From positions 1 to 15,099 of the forward strand of contig CAMLLU010000104.1 of NCBI GenBank assembly GCA_946480925.1: 15,099 nt of DNA. Reading direction: 5' to 3'. The position numbers were made by a program, and so were the translations under genes. Shown one piece after another: positions 1 through 6,960 of this stretch. Origin of the DNA: an uncultured Rivibacter sp. (GTDB taxonomy: Bacteria; Pseudomonadota; Gammaproteobacteria; Burkholderiales; Burkholderiaceae). Numbering within the stretch: position 1 is the stretch's first letter; every line of letters starts with the position of its first letter. The notes under the pieces were generated by a model, which saw only the letters and a list, made by a program, of their open reading frames with translations, did not search any database and had not been told where the DNA came from.

Positions 1-2295
1 GGTTTGGGCCGGCGTGGCCCAGTCCGCGCTTCCCCAGCTTGCCGTGCCGAAGCTGGCGAACTGCACCGAGGCCGACACGCTCGACAGCGCGGAGGTGCCC
101 AGCGGTGTGGCGGCAGCTTGCGAGCTCGTCACGTTGAGGTTGACGGTGCGCCAGGTGTTGGCACCCAGGTCGGCGCGGCCGGAAATCACGGCGTACTTGG
201 CGCTGCCATCGGACCAGCGGTTCTTCACGATGACTTGCAGCTCAGGCACCTCGGGCGAGACCACCGTCGAGCCGCTGGGCACGTGACCCTGCTGGAAGGC
301 CTGGCCCACGGTGAAGGGCACGGCGGTGCCGCCCGTGGGGCTGCTCAGCTGCAGATTCAGGCCGGTGGGGGCAGGCGCCGGTGCAGGCGTGGGGGCGGGC
401 GTCGGAGCCGGCGTGGGCGCAGGCGTGGGAGCCGGGGTCGGTGCGGGCGTCGGAGTCGGGGTCGGCGTGGGCGAGCTCGTCGTGTTCAGCACCTGGCAGA
501 TCTTGGCCGTCATGTAGTACGGATCCTTGCCGAAGAACGCGTTGGTGCATTGGCCCGAGCCGGTGACCGATTTCTGGACCCAGTTGGCGACGTCGTAGCC
601 AGCGCCATAACGCACGGTCTGGGTGCCGCTCACGCTGAACGACTGGCCTTCGTTGGCGATCGTCGTCCAGGTGGCGGTTGCCGGGGCCGGAGCGGGCGTG
701 GGTGCGGGAGTCGGGGCAGGCGTCGGAGCCGGAGTCGGCGCAGGCGTGGGGGCCGGCGTCGGCGTCGGGGTCGGCGACGTGGTGGTGTTCTGCACCTCGC
801 AGGTCTTCACCGTCATGTAGGCGGGATCCTTGCCGAAGAAGGCGTTGGTGCACTGGCCGCTGCCGCTCATGGTCTTCTGGATCCAGCTCGAGCCGGCACC
901 GTAGCGGACCGTCTTGGTGCCGCTTACGGAGAACGACTGGCCTTCGTTGGCGACCTTCGTCCAGCCGGACGTGGAGGGCGCCGGAGCCGGGGTTGGTGCG
1001 GGCGTGGGCGCGGGAGTCGGCGCAGGCGTCGGCGCCGGGGTCGGTGCCGGCGTGGGAGACGGTGCGGGCGTCGGCGAGGGGGCCGGAGCCGGTGCAGGGG
1101 CCGAGCCACTGGAGAGGCGGAACACCCAGGCGTTCTGGTCGATGCTGTTGATCATCGCGAACACGCCGTACTGGGGGAAGTACTCGAAGCGGCCGAAGGT
1201 GCCCTGGGCGGGGGCGGCAGCCGTGGGGCCGGCGTTGGTCGCCACTTGCGTCCACACGCCGGTGTCCATGTTCAGCGCATAGACGTTGGTGCCGCCGTGC
1301 CAGGCGACCACGCGGTCGGCCACCGGGTCATAGGCGACGCCGGGCGACTGCTGGCTCGTCACCAGCGAGGGCGCGCCGCTCGTCTGCATCGTGGTCATGG
1401 TGCCGGTGGCCAGGTCGACGACCTGCACGCCGTTGCCGATCATCACGAACTTGCGGCGCTTGGTGTCCAGCGTGGCCGACAGGTGGTAGTCCACCGACTG
1501 CAGCGAGCTGTTGAGCTTGGTGTAACGGTTGTTCTCGACCGAGTACGAGTAGAAGTTCTGCGTGTCCTTGACGTACACGAGCTTCGTGGCCGGGTCGTAC
1601 ACCGCCATCGTGCCGTACAGGTCGGTGGGCGCCGTGGTGGTGTGCAGTTGCCACTTGCTGGTGGGGAAGTCGTAGGTCCAGGTGTCCTTGCCGCCCCAGC
1701 CGCAAGGGGCCAGCGAGCCGTTGGTGGCGAAGAACTTGTCCAGGTGCGCCACGTAGGCCAGACCGTCATAGGTGTGGCGCGAAGTGGGCGTGCCATCGGG
1801 CAGCGAAGGCGTGCAGTCGGCGCTCGACGTCTGCGGGCTGGGCTCGACGATGCGCTTGATGCTCATGGTGGGCAGGTCGAGCGCGTAGATCTCGTTGCCC
1901 CAGTAGTCGGAATGGCCGCCGCCGAAGACGAGCAGGCGGTTGCGGTTGGTGTCGGCGGTGCCGCCGTTCCACGCTTCCACCAGGTAAGGCGCATAGCCCT
2001 GGGGCTGCGGGCTGGGCAGCACCGAGCGGATCTTGGTGTTGGGAAGCTCCAGCCATTGACCAGGCTGCAGGTTGGCGATCGCGGCCGGAGCGGCAGCGGA
2101 GGTTGCCTGGCTCACGGAAGCTGCGGACTTGATGTCCGACTCTGCCGCCACGGCCGTGGTTGCCTCGGAGGCCGAGGCAGTGCCGGCCTGCGGTTGAGAA
2201 ACCTGGCTGTTGTCGGCGCCGCCGCATCCAACCAGAGCAAAGCAGGCCACTGCCTGCGCGACCAGTACTGCGGTCTGAGTTAACCGGAGATTCAT
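1..2295 (-). CDS. Multidomain surface lipoprotein: kelch-like propeller, two Cys-paired repeats, RIFT-barrel-like domain (3' end outside window)
   Basis: An uninterrupted minus-strand frame of 765 codons runs from an ATG at 2295 off the left edge, so the C-terminus is missing. AAGGA lies 9 nt before the ATG. The N-terminus (MNLRLTQ...) has a hydrophobic stretch and a lipobox, L21-V-G-C24, which points to a lipoprotein. Residues about 73-395 look like a galactose-oxidase/kelch-type beta-propeller, with [12 protein letters not shown] near residues 122-133. Three PTPA-rich linkers (about 397-440, 507-539, 608-644) separate two closely similar repeats (445-501 and 543-602). Each repeat has the pattern [22 protein letters not shown], then [12 protein letters not shown], and a second Cys that could form a disulfide. 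From 645 on, the sequence ([27 protein letters not shown]) resembles the N-terminal RIFT barrel of PcRGLX/YetA-like exo-rhamnogalacturonan lyases. I infer polysaccharide binding or processing at the cell surface; catalysis cannot be judged because the gene is cut. Confidence 0.85.
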   Translation of the reverse strand, partial: MNLRLTQTAVLVAQAVACFALVGCGGADNSQVSQPQAGTASASEATTAVAAESDIKSAASVSQATSAAAPAAIANLQPGQWLELPNTKIRSVLPSPQPQGYAPYLVEAWNGGTADTNRNRLLVFGGGHSDYWGNEIYALDLPTMSIKRIVEPSPQTSSADCTPSLPDGTPTSRHTYDGLAYVAHLDKFFATNGSLAPCGWGGKDTWTYDFPTSKWQLHTTTAPTDLYGTMAVYDPATKLVYVKDTQNFYSYSVENNRYTKLNSSLQSVDYHLSATLDTKRRKFVMIGNGVQVVDLATGTMTTMQTSGAPSLVTSQQSPGVAYDPVADRVVAWHGGTNVYALNMDTGVWTQVATNAGPTAAAPAQGTFGRFEYFPQYGVFAMINSIDQNAWVFRLSSGSAPAPAPAPSPTPAPSPTPAPTPAPTPAPTPAPTPAPTPAPAPSTSGWTKVANEGQSFSVSGTKTVRYGAGSSWIQKTMSGSGQCTNAFFGKDPAYMTVKTCEVQNTTTSPTPTPTPAPTPAPTPAPTPAPTPAPTPAPAPATATWTTIANEGQSFSVSGTQTVRYGAGYDVANWVQKSVTGSGQCTNAFFGKDPYYMTAKICQVLNTTSSPTPTPTPTPAPTPAPTPAPTPAPTPAPTPAPAPAPTGLNLQLSSPTGGTAVPFTVGQAFQQGHVPSGSTVVSPEVPELQVIVKNRWSDGSAKYAVISGRADLGANTWRTVNLNVTSSQAAATPLGTSALSSVSASVQFASFGTASWGSADWATPAQT
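364..474 (-). repeat. Pro/Thr/Ala linker 3 (12-bp period)
   Basis: Third PTPA-type linker, about residues 608-644, joining the second Cys-paired repeat to the RIFT-barrel-like domain. It again begins with PTPTPTP. This shared start suggests that linker plus repeat was duplicated as one cassette. Confidence 0.85.
490..963 (-). repeat. Duplicated domain cassette (copy 1: 793-963; copy 2: 490-669)
   Basis: Two in-frame copies of a roughly 57-60 residue module with linker 2 between them. Conserved stretches are [19 protein letters not shown] and [12 protein letters not shown], followed by YMT and a second Cys (Cys499 in copy 1, Cys600 in copy 2). Copy 2 carries three extra residues after GAG (YDVANW against SSW). 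I recall similar short modules as accessory domains in secreted bacterial glycoside hydrolases, where a lectin-like role is assumed. No family name can be given from sequence alone. Confidence 0.8.
679..777 (-). repeat. Pro/Thr/Ala linker 2 (12-bp period)
   Basis: Second PTPA-type linker, about residues 507-539, between the two Cys-paired repeats. It opens with a run of PTPTPTP and continues as PAPTPAPT units, the same design as the other two linkers. Confidence 0.85.
978..1107 (-). repeat. Pro/Thr/Ala linker 1 (12-bp period)
   Basis: Low-complexity coding repeat joining the propeller to the first Cys-paired repeat (about residues 397-440). The peptide unit is PTPA with some PSPA and PAPA, encoded by a degenerate 12-bp unit that reads GlyValGlyAla-like on the plus strand. 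Such linkers are typical of extracellular carbohydrate-active proteins. The region is prone to slippage and to misassembly. Confidence 0.85.
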
Positions 2296-2692
2296 TCCCT
2301 ACGATCCTTGTGAACGATCCAATACATCGTCCCTATCGGCGTGGTGCGGTAGGCACGAGGCGAGTGGCTTGCTTCATCGCGCGAAAAGACCGACGGGGTG
2401 TCGGTGAGACGCTGACGCGTGTATTCGCGCTGTGCAGCCGTTTGGTGTTGCCAGACGGGTGTCTGGGCACTGAGGCACCAAAGGCAGGTGTTGCGGAAGC
2501 GAAAGTTAAAGGCGCGGCTTCACCCCCCAGTAACGGGGGAGCAACGCTGTAACAAGGGGCGAGGGTTTCTCCGAGGAGGGAAAGCCTCGTCAGAGCAAGC
2601 AGATATGCAGGTTGGGGGGACTTATTGCACGCTTGGCATAAGCGCGCTCAGCAACGCATCGTGAACACACGCCACGAGGTTCTTACAACTGA
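2296..2692. other. Non-coding stretch between aroG and the lipoprotein gene
   Basis: About 400 bp with no convincing gene on either strand; the short open frames here lack ribosome-binding sites and family features. It must hold the promoter and leader of the minus-strand lipoprotein gene, but I found no clear -35/-10 pair. It contains the extended inverted repeat at 2437-2485 and a small GC hairpin at 2524-2539 (five C, loop of six, five G). I compared it by eye with c-di-GMP, cobalamin and glycine riboswitch cores and saw no match. Confidence 0.6.
2437..2485 (-). promoter_or_regulatory. Extended inverted repeat (long hairpin) in the lipoprotein leader
   Basis: Nested complementary arms: GCC (2437-2439) with GGC (2483-2485), TTTGGTG (2441-2447) with CACCAAA (2476-2482), and CCAGAC (2451-2456) with GTCTGG (2461-2466) around a GGGT loop. 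Small bulges lie between the helices. It sits about 140-190 bp upstream of the lipoprotein ATG. It could be a structured 5' leader, a protein-binding site or a dispersed repeat. No T-run follows on either strand, so a simple terminator is unlikely. Confidence 0.45.
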
Positions 2693-2713
2693 CAACCCCT
2701 TGTTCAGGGGTTG
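2693..2713 (-). terminator. Putative terminator hairpin after aroG
   Basis: A perfect 8-bp stem, CAACCCCT (2693-2700) with AGGGGTTG (2706-2713), and a 5-nt loop. It lies about 20 bp past the aroG stop. On the minus strand the sequence after the stem (TCAGTTGTAAG) is only mildly U-rich, so it may be an imperfect intrinsic terminator or an RNA-stabilising 3' hairpin. Confidence 0.5.
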
Positions 2714-2734
2714 AAAGCGTCCAAAGAGGTTGTT

Positions 2735-3814
2735 TCAGCCCGGATTCGCAATGCGCCTGGGCAGCACTTCCCGCAGTTCCGCGGCCAGTTTCCGGAGCGT
2801 ATCGGCCGTGGTGGCCCAATCGAGGCAGGCATCGGTGACCGAGCGGCCGTACACAAGCTGCGAAAGGTCCTTCGGAATGGGTTGCTGGCCGGCCTCGATG
2901 AAGCTTTCGAGCATCAGCCCCACCACCGACCGGTTGCCGTGCTCGATCTGGCGGGCCAGGTCGTAGGCGACCAGGGGCTGCAGATCGGGCTTCTTCGAGC
3001 TGTTGGCATGCGAGCAGTCCACCACGATGTTGGCCGGCAGCCCCGCCTTCTTCAGCATCTCCTCGGCGATGGAAATGCTCACCGAGTCGTAGTTGGGCCG
3101 GCCTCCGCCGCCGCGCAGCACGAGGTGGCCGTAGCGGTTGCCGCGCGTGCGCACGATCGCCGAGCGCCCGCTTTCATTGATGCCCAGGAAGCTGTGCGGA
3201 TGCGAAGCCGAAAGGATGCCGTTGACCGCGGTGTCCACCGAACCGTCGGTGCCGTTCTTGAAGCCCACCGGCGTGGACAGGCCGGAAGACATTTCGCGGT
3301 GGGTCTGCGATTCGGCCGTGCGAGCGCCGATGGCCGTCCATGACACCAGATCGCCCAGGTACTGCGGTGAGATCGGGTCGAGCGCCTCGGTGGCCGCCGG
3401 CAGGCCGATCTCGTTGACCGCGCGCAGGAACTCGCGTGCCAGCTGCATGCCTTCTTCGATGTGGAAGGAGTCATCCAAGCGCGGGTCGTTGATGAACCCC
3501 TTCCACCCCGTGGACGTGCGCGGCTTCTCGAAATACACCCGCATCGCGATCAGCAGCGTGTCGGCCAATTCGTCAGCCAGCACTTTCAGCCGCTGCGCAT
3601 AGTCGCGCCCTGCCACCGGGTCGTGGATCGAGCAGGGGCCCACCACCACGATGAGCCGCGGGTCGTCGCGATCGAGCACGCGCTGGATCGCCAGGCGCCC
3701 CTGTTCGACCGTGCGTGCGGCGGCATCGCTCAAAGGTACGCGCTGCTTGATCTCCACTGGCGTGGGCATCGTGTCGAGCGCGAGGATGTTGAGGTTTTCT
3801 GTGGTGCGATGCAT
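2735..3814 (-). CDS. aroG: 3-deoxy-7-phosphoheptulonate (DAHP) synthase, type I
   Basis: Condenses phosphoenolpyruvate and erythrose 4-phosphate to DAHP, the first step of the shikimate pathway, in the cytoplasm. The chosen ATG at 3814 gives 359 aa (MHRTTENLNILALDTMP...), close to the roughly 350 aa of E. coli AroG; the open frame continues further upstream but without family similarity. Family motifs are intact: VVGPCSIHDP with metal-ligand Cys61, RVYFEKPRTSTGWKG, GARTAESQTHRE, PVGFKNGTDG, DCSHANSSKKPD with His269, LMLESF with Glu303 and TDAC with Asp328. These match E. coli Cys61, His268, Glu302 and Asp326. The gene starts 32 bp after the GNAT gene on the same strand, so cotranscription with the two upstream sugar-polymer genes is likely. 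Which aromatic amino acid feeds back on it cannot be told here; aroF is an alternative symbol. Confidence 0.95.
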   Translation of the reverse strand: MHRTTENLNILALDTMPTPVEIKQRVPLSDAAARTVEQGRLAIQRVLDRDDPRLIVVVGPCSIHDPVAGRDYAQRLKVLADELADTLLIAMRVYFEKPRTSTGWKGFINDPRLDDSFHIEEGMQLAREFLRAVNEIGLPAATEALDPISPQYLGDLVSWTAIGARTAESQTHREMSSGLSTPVGFKNGTDGSVDTAVNGILSASHPHSFLGINESGRSAIVRTRGNRYGHLVLRGGGGRPNYDSVSISIAEEMLKKAGLPANIVVDCSHANSSKKPDLQPLVAYDLARQIEHGNRSVVGLMLESFIEAGQQPIPKDLSQLVYGRSVTDACLDWATTADTLRKLAAELREVLPRRIANPG

Positions 3815-3846
3815 GGTCGACTCTCGGCAAACGGTTGGCGGCAGCT

Positions 3847-4584
3847 TCAGACGGCCCGCTGTTGCGGCGATGCCGGCTCCCGCCCCTGCGGTGCCGCCAG
3901 CACGGCGAGATCCAGGCAGATCTCGGGCCGGCGACCCCGGGGCGTGGACAAGTGCACGTAGGGCGCCACTGTAAAGGCGGCGAGCTGCACGCCACCCCAC
4001 GAGAGGAACCAGCCGCGGGCCAGCTCCCGAGCACCCAGCTTGCGGTGCACAGCCAACGAGTTGGCGTTGAAGGCGTCGATGCGGCTGAGCGTCCATTGCA
4101 CGCCTTCACGCTGCAGCAGCGCATGCGTGTGTTCCCACAAACGGGCAAACAGCCGGCCGAGGCGGAAGGGCGGGGCGACGAAGACGTCGAAGTCCCACGC
4201 TGCCGCGGCCGCCGGCGTCCAGCGGTAGTCACAGCGCACCTCGTCTTCGCGATACACATACGGACACAGCCAGATGAACCCGGCCAGCTCGCCATTCTTT
4301 TCAGCCACCACGCAGCGCGACTGTTGCGCAAACCGCTCCGTGATCACCGCGTCGGGTCGCCCGGCTTGCGCGATGACGGCATCGGCCTGTTCAGCGAGGT
4401 ACAGGCGTGTGCTGCCGCTGGGCTGTCGCGGGCTTGCGCCGGCCTGCACCGGCTGCGCGACGAAGTAGTACTTGCGCAGCGCCGCATGGTCGAACGACAC
4501 CTTGCGCAGCAGCCATGCCGCGGTGTAGGTCAGCGTGTCTGCCCAGCCGAAGGTGCGCAGCGTCTGCTTGAATCTCTGCATCAT
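3847..4584 (-). CDS. GNAT-like acyltransferase linked to exopolysaccharide genes
   Basis: A 245-aa protein starting MMQRFKQTLRTFGW at 4584, with GAGG 8 nt upstream. Residues about 88-190 look like an acetyl-CoA-dependent GNAT fold: VVAEKNGELAGFIWL as a central beta hairpin, a helix with LGRLFARLWEHTHALLQREG, then RIDAFNANSLAVHRKLGARE, the usual N-x-x-S-x-x-x-H-x-K-x-G end of the fold. Its start overlaps the stop of the upstream glycosyltransferase gene (ATGA), so the two are probably translationally coupled. I infer acylation of a sugar or lipid intermediate made by the locus. Substrate and acyl donor are not visible, and a peptide-type acceptor cannot be excluded. No signal peptide or membrane segment is evident. 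Confidence 0.75.
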   Translation of the reverse strand: MMQRFKQTLRTFGWADTLTYTAAWLLRKVSFDHAALRKYYFVAQPVQAGASPRQPSGSTRLYLAEQADAVIAQAGRPDAVITERFAQQSRCVVAEKNGELAGFIWLCPYVYREDEVRCDYRWTPAAAAAWDFDVFVAPPFRLGRLFARLWEHTHALLQREGVQWTLSRIDAFNANSLAVHRKLGARELARGWFLSWGGVQLAAFTVAPYVHLSTPRGRRPEICLDLAVLAAPQGREPASPQQRAV

Positions 4585-5918
4585 GGCTGCGGCCTCGCAC
4601 CCACCATGGTGGCGGCCCCGGAAGCACGAGGCGTGCTGCGGGCGCTCTCCAGCAGCTCGGCCAATGCATGCGCCCGGGCCTTGCGCGACATGGCAGCCAA
4701 TTGCGGCGTGAGGGCCGGCGAGGGCGAGGCCGGGGCCACTTCGGCGAGATAGCGCGTGAGGGCCGCTTCCACCTGCGCGGCGTCTTCGAGGCGGGCCACG
4801 TGTGCGACGCCCGCCTCGCGCATGACGCGGCCGGTGTCGCCGGACGGATCGGCCAAGCCGAGGATGGGGCGGCGCGCGCGGAAATACTCGTACAGCTTCG
4901 CGGGGATCTGCTCGTTGCAGTTGGCGCCTTGCATCACCAGCAGGCCGTCGGCGCGCAACATCTCCTGCAGCGCTTCGCGGTACGGCACGGGAGGCAGGAT
5001 ATCGATCAGCTCTTGCGTGCCTGTCTGCGTGGCCAGTTGCTGCAGCAGGTCCTTGTGCACCGGAGCGCGAAAGCGCAGCTTCAGCTTCCCGGGCACGGCA
5101 CGGCCATCGGCGCGCATGCGGCCAAGCGCCTCGAACAGCGCACGGGGGTCACGTTCGGAGGGGTAGACGATGCCGCTGTGCAGCAGCGTCATGCAGCCCG
5201 GGTTGAGTGGTGAGGCAGCGCCTTCCGCCAGCGCTCGCTCGGCCGCGGCAAACGATTCCTCGTCGTAGCCGTTTTCGATGAGGGCGAAGCGGTCTTGCGG
5301 CAGGCTGGCGTAGCGCGCCCGATACATCGCTTGTGCGCTGGGGGTGACGAACACCAGGCGCGAGGCGTTCTGCGCGACACGCTGCTCGATGCGCTGATAC
5401 GCGCGCCACACCTGCGGGTCTTCGGGGTAGCCCTCCTGCGCCATCGGGTCACGGAAGTCCGCCACCAATGGAATGCCCGACAGCCGGTGCAGGCGCCACG
5501 CGATGAGATGCGCAGTGGCGATGGGGTAGGTGGACCAGATCACGTCGGGCCGGTACTGGCGGATCAGCCTGAGCCCGGCAGGCACGGCGCCGACCTCCCA
5601 CAGGCGCCAGCGGTCAGGCCGCGACAGCAAACCCGGGTAGCGGCCGGCGATCGACAGATGGCGTGCAGTGTCGAGTGCGAATGCGCGTTCCACCACGGTG
5701 CCTTGCGGCACTTCGTCCATCAGGTCTTGCGAAGTGTTGGCATAGGCGCGGGGATGCGCACTCAGCACGATGGGCTGCCAGCCATGGGCCGGCAGATGCT
5801 GCACGAAGCGCAGCGTGCGCTGGATGCCGCTGGAGCCGGCCAGCGGCGGAAAGTGGAAGGCGACCATGAGCACGCGCAATGGCGCGGCCTTGCCGGGTGA
5901 ACTTTGCGGGTCGTGCAT
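4581..5918 (-). CDS. Glycosyltransferase, GT4-like (GT-B fold)
   Basis: A 445-aa protein with ATG at 5918 (MHDPQSSPGKAAPLRVLMVA). The frame is open further upstream to 6227, but that extension is low-complexity and unlike the family. The N-terminal half starts with the typical VLMVAFHFPPLAGSSGIQR loop followed by HGWQPIVLSAH, and continues with PDVIWSTYPIATAHLIA and LVADFRDP. The middle carries the inter-domain VFVTPSAQAMYRARY and ENGYDEESF. The C-terminal half has IPAKLYEYFRARRPILGLA, the nucleotide-sugar-binding region. The protein probably transfers a sugar from a nucleotide donor to a growing lipid-linked glycan at the cytoplasmic face. It is first of a likely three-gene minus-strand operon (GT, GNAT, aroG) and diverges from the TPR gene across 224 bp. 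Its ribosome-binding site is weak. Confidence 0.87.
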   Translation of the reverse strand: MHDPQSSPGKAAPLRVLMVAFHFPPLAGSSGIQRTLRFVQHLPAHGWQPIVLSAHPRAYANTSQDLMDEVPQGTVVERAFALDTARHLSIAGRYPGLLSRPDRWRLWEVGAVPAGLRLIRQYRPDVIWSTYPIATAHLIAWRLHRLSGIPLVADFRDPMAQEGYPEDPQVWRAYQRIEQRVAQNASRLVFVTPSAQAMYRARYASLPQDRFALIENGYDEESFAAAERALAEGAASPLNPGCMTLLHSGIVYPSERDPRALFEALGRMRADGRAVPGKLKLRFRAPVHKDLLQQLATQTGTQELIDILPPVPYREALQEMLRADGLLVMQGANCNEQIPAKLYEYFRARRPILGLADPSGDTGRVMREAGVAHVARLEDAAQVEAALTRYLAEVAPASPSPALTPQLAAMSRKARAHALAELLESARSTPRASGAATMVGARPQP

Positions 5919-6142
5919 GGGTCTCGGGCGAGCGGGGCGGCGGCCGGCGTGCGGCGTGTGCAGCGCGTGAGCGGCGGCGGTTCGGTTGTGCGCGATGGTA
6001 GTGGGCTGGCAAGTGATTTCGTCTGTCGGCACCCCCCGCGGTTGTGGCATTCCGTGGAACTGGGTCGCTGCGCATACTCGCGCGTGGTCGCCGGGTGCCA
6101 CCCGCCAGACCTTGATGGCCGTCGTTGAACAGAGGAGCGTGA

Positions 6143-6835
6143 ATGAAGCTTGTCGTGGCTCGCCGGGCTGTGGGCCCGTGGCTTGTCGGCCTTGCCCTGA
6201 GCGCGATCGGTTCGGCATCGCAGGCACAGGACATTCCCGGCTATCCCGAGATGATCGATGCCTACGACGCCCGTGAAGTCGCGATGCTGCCGCCTTACTG
6301 CAAACACACGCAGCTGTTCCGCGACTCCGTGCCCGGTGGCAACAACCGCGAGCAGATCAATCGCTGGATGGCGATCTTCGGGCCGGACATGTATCAGCAC
6401 ATGCACCACTACTGCTGGGGCATGATGGCCACCAACCGCGCGGTGATCCTGGCTCGCAGCCAACGGGTGCGCATGAGCAACCTGTCGCGGTCGATCTCCG
6501 AGTTCGACTACGTGATCCGGCATGCGAAGGACGACTTCGTGCTGCTGCCCGAGATCCTGGCCAGGAAGGGTGAAAACCTCATCCGAATGGGCCGCGGGCC
6601 GATGGCCATTGGCGAGCTGGAGCGCGCCATCGAGCTGAAGCCGGACTACTGGGCGCCCTATGCGCACCTGGCCGACTTCTACAAAGAGGTCGGCGAGATC
6701 GACAACGCCCGCTCCGCCCTCGAGCGAGGCCTCGCCAATGCACCCGATGCCATAGGGCTCAAGCGGCGCCTGGCCGAACTCGACCGCAAAGGCGAGGCGC
6801 AGAAGCCCGCACGCAAGGCACGGCAGGAGCCTTAG
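6143..6835 (+). CDS. Secreted TPR protein of unknown role, exopolysaccharide-associated
   Basis: A 230-aa protein with a strong GAGGAG (6132-6137) five bases before its ATG. Residues 1-28 are a Sec signal peptide ending S-Q-A, so the mature protein should start at Gln29 in the periplasm. The first half has a distinctive region: MIDAYDAREVAMLPPYCKH, FRDSVPGGNNREQINRW and HMHHYCWGMMATNRAVILAR. It contains two Cys that could pair. Residues about 130-200 look like two TPR units (ILARKGENLIRMGRGPMAIGELERAIELKPD, then WAPYAHLADFYKEVGEIDNARSALERG). The C-terminus is charged. I recall similar proteins near exopolysaccharide loci in Burkholderiales, but no function is known to me. A scaffold for polymerase or export components is a reasonable guess only. 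Confidence 0.85.
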   Translation: MKLVVARRAVGPWLVGLALSAIGSASQAQDIPGYPEMIDAYDAREVAMLPPYCKHTQLFRDSVPGGNNREQINRWMAIFGPDMYQHMHHYCWGMMATNRAVILARSQRVRMSNLSRSISEFDYVIRHAKDDFVLLPEILARKGENLIRMGRGPMAIGELERAIELKPDYWAPYAHLADFYKEVGEIDNARSALERGLANAPDAIGLKRRLAELDRKGEAQKPARKARQEP

Positions 6836-6855
6836 CCCGACCGATATCCACACAC

Positions 6856-6889
6856 GCCGCGAGCCCCCTCATTCAAAGGGTTTCGCGGC
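6856..6889. terminator. Hairpin between the TPR gene and algD
   Basis: GCCGCGA (6856-6862) pairs with TCGCGGC (6883-6889), and an inner CCCT (6866-6869) pairs with AGGG (6877-6880). It lies 20 bp after the TPR stop and ahead of the algD promoter. No T-run follows, so it may be a factor-dependent terminator or a 3'-end stabiliser rather than an intrinsic terminator. Confidence 0.45.
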
Positions 6890-6933
6890 CCCCCAGGCGG
6901 GTGGGCGTCACGTTTTCCGATGCCCCCCGTTCC

Positions 6934-6954
6934 TACAATGAATTTTCAGGAGGA
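6934..6954 (+). promoter_or_regulatory. Putative -10 element and ribosome-binding site of algD
   Basis: TACAAT at 6934-6939 is a good -10 hexamer. CAGGAGGA at 6947-6954 is a near-perfect Shine-Dalgarno 6 bp before the GTG at 6961. No good -35 stands at 16-18 bp spacing (the region reads CGTTTTCC). The start would lie near 6946, giving a leader of about 15 nt. The ribosome-binding site fixes the GTG at 6961 as the start rather than the earlier in-frame GTG at 6901. Confidence 0.5.
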
Positions 6955-6960
6955 CGCCCC

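Noticed and set aside
364..1107. The periodic GC-rich blocks as a CRISPR array or intergenic tandem repeat
   Set aside because: The units have a 12-bp period, lie in frame inside a coding region and encode PTPA linkers; there are no unique spacers.
4..2283. A 759-codon plus-strand open frame rich in Arg/Gly/His
   Set aside because: It is the in-register antisense of the lipoprotein gene, is low-complexity, and has no family similarity; the minus strand has a signal peptide, domains and a ribosome-binding site.
2296..2734. A c-di-GMP, cobalamin or glycine riboswitch, or a sigma-54 promoter, ahead of the lipoprotein gene
   Set aside because: None of the conserved cores and no GG-N10-GC promoter could be found on either strand by eye.
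5919..6227. A 103-residue N-terminal extension of the minus-strand glycosyltransferase, plus other frames in the divergent gap
   Set aside because: The extension is low-complexity and absent from the family, and it would overlap the TPR start. The 224-bp gap shows only a weak TACCAT (minus strand, 5995-6000) and no firm promoter.
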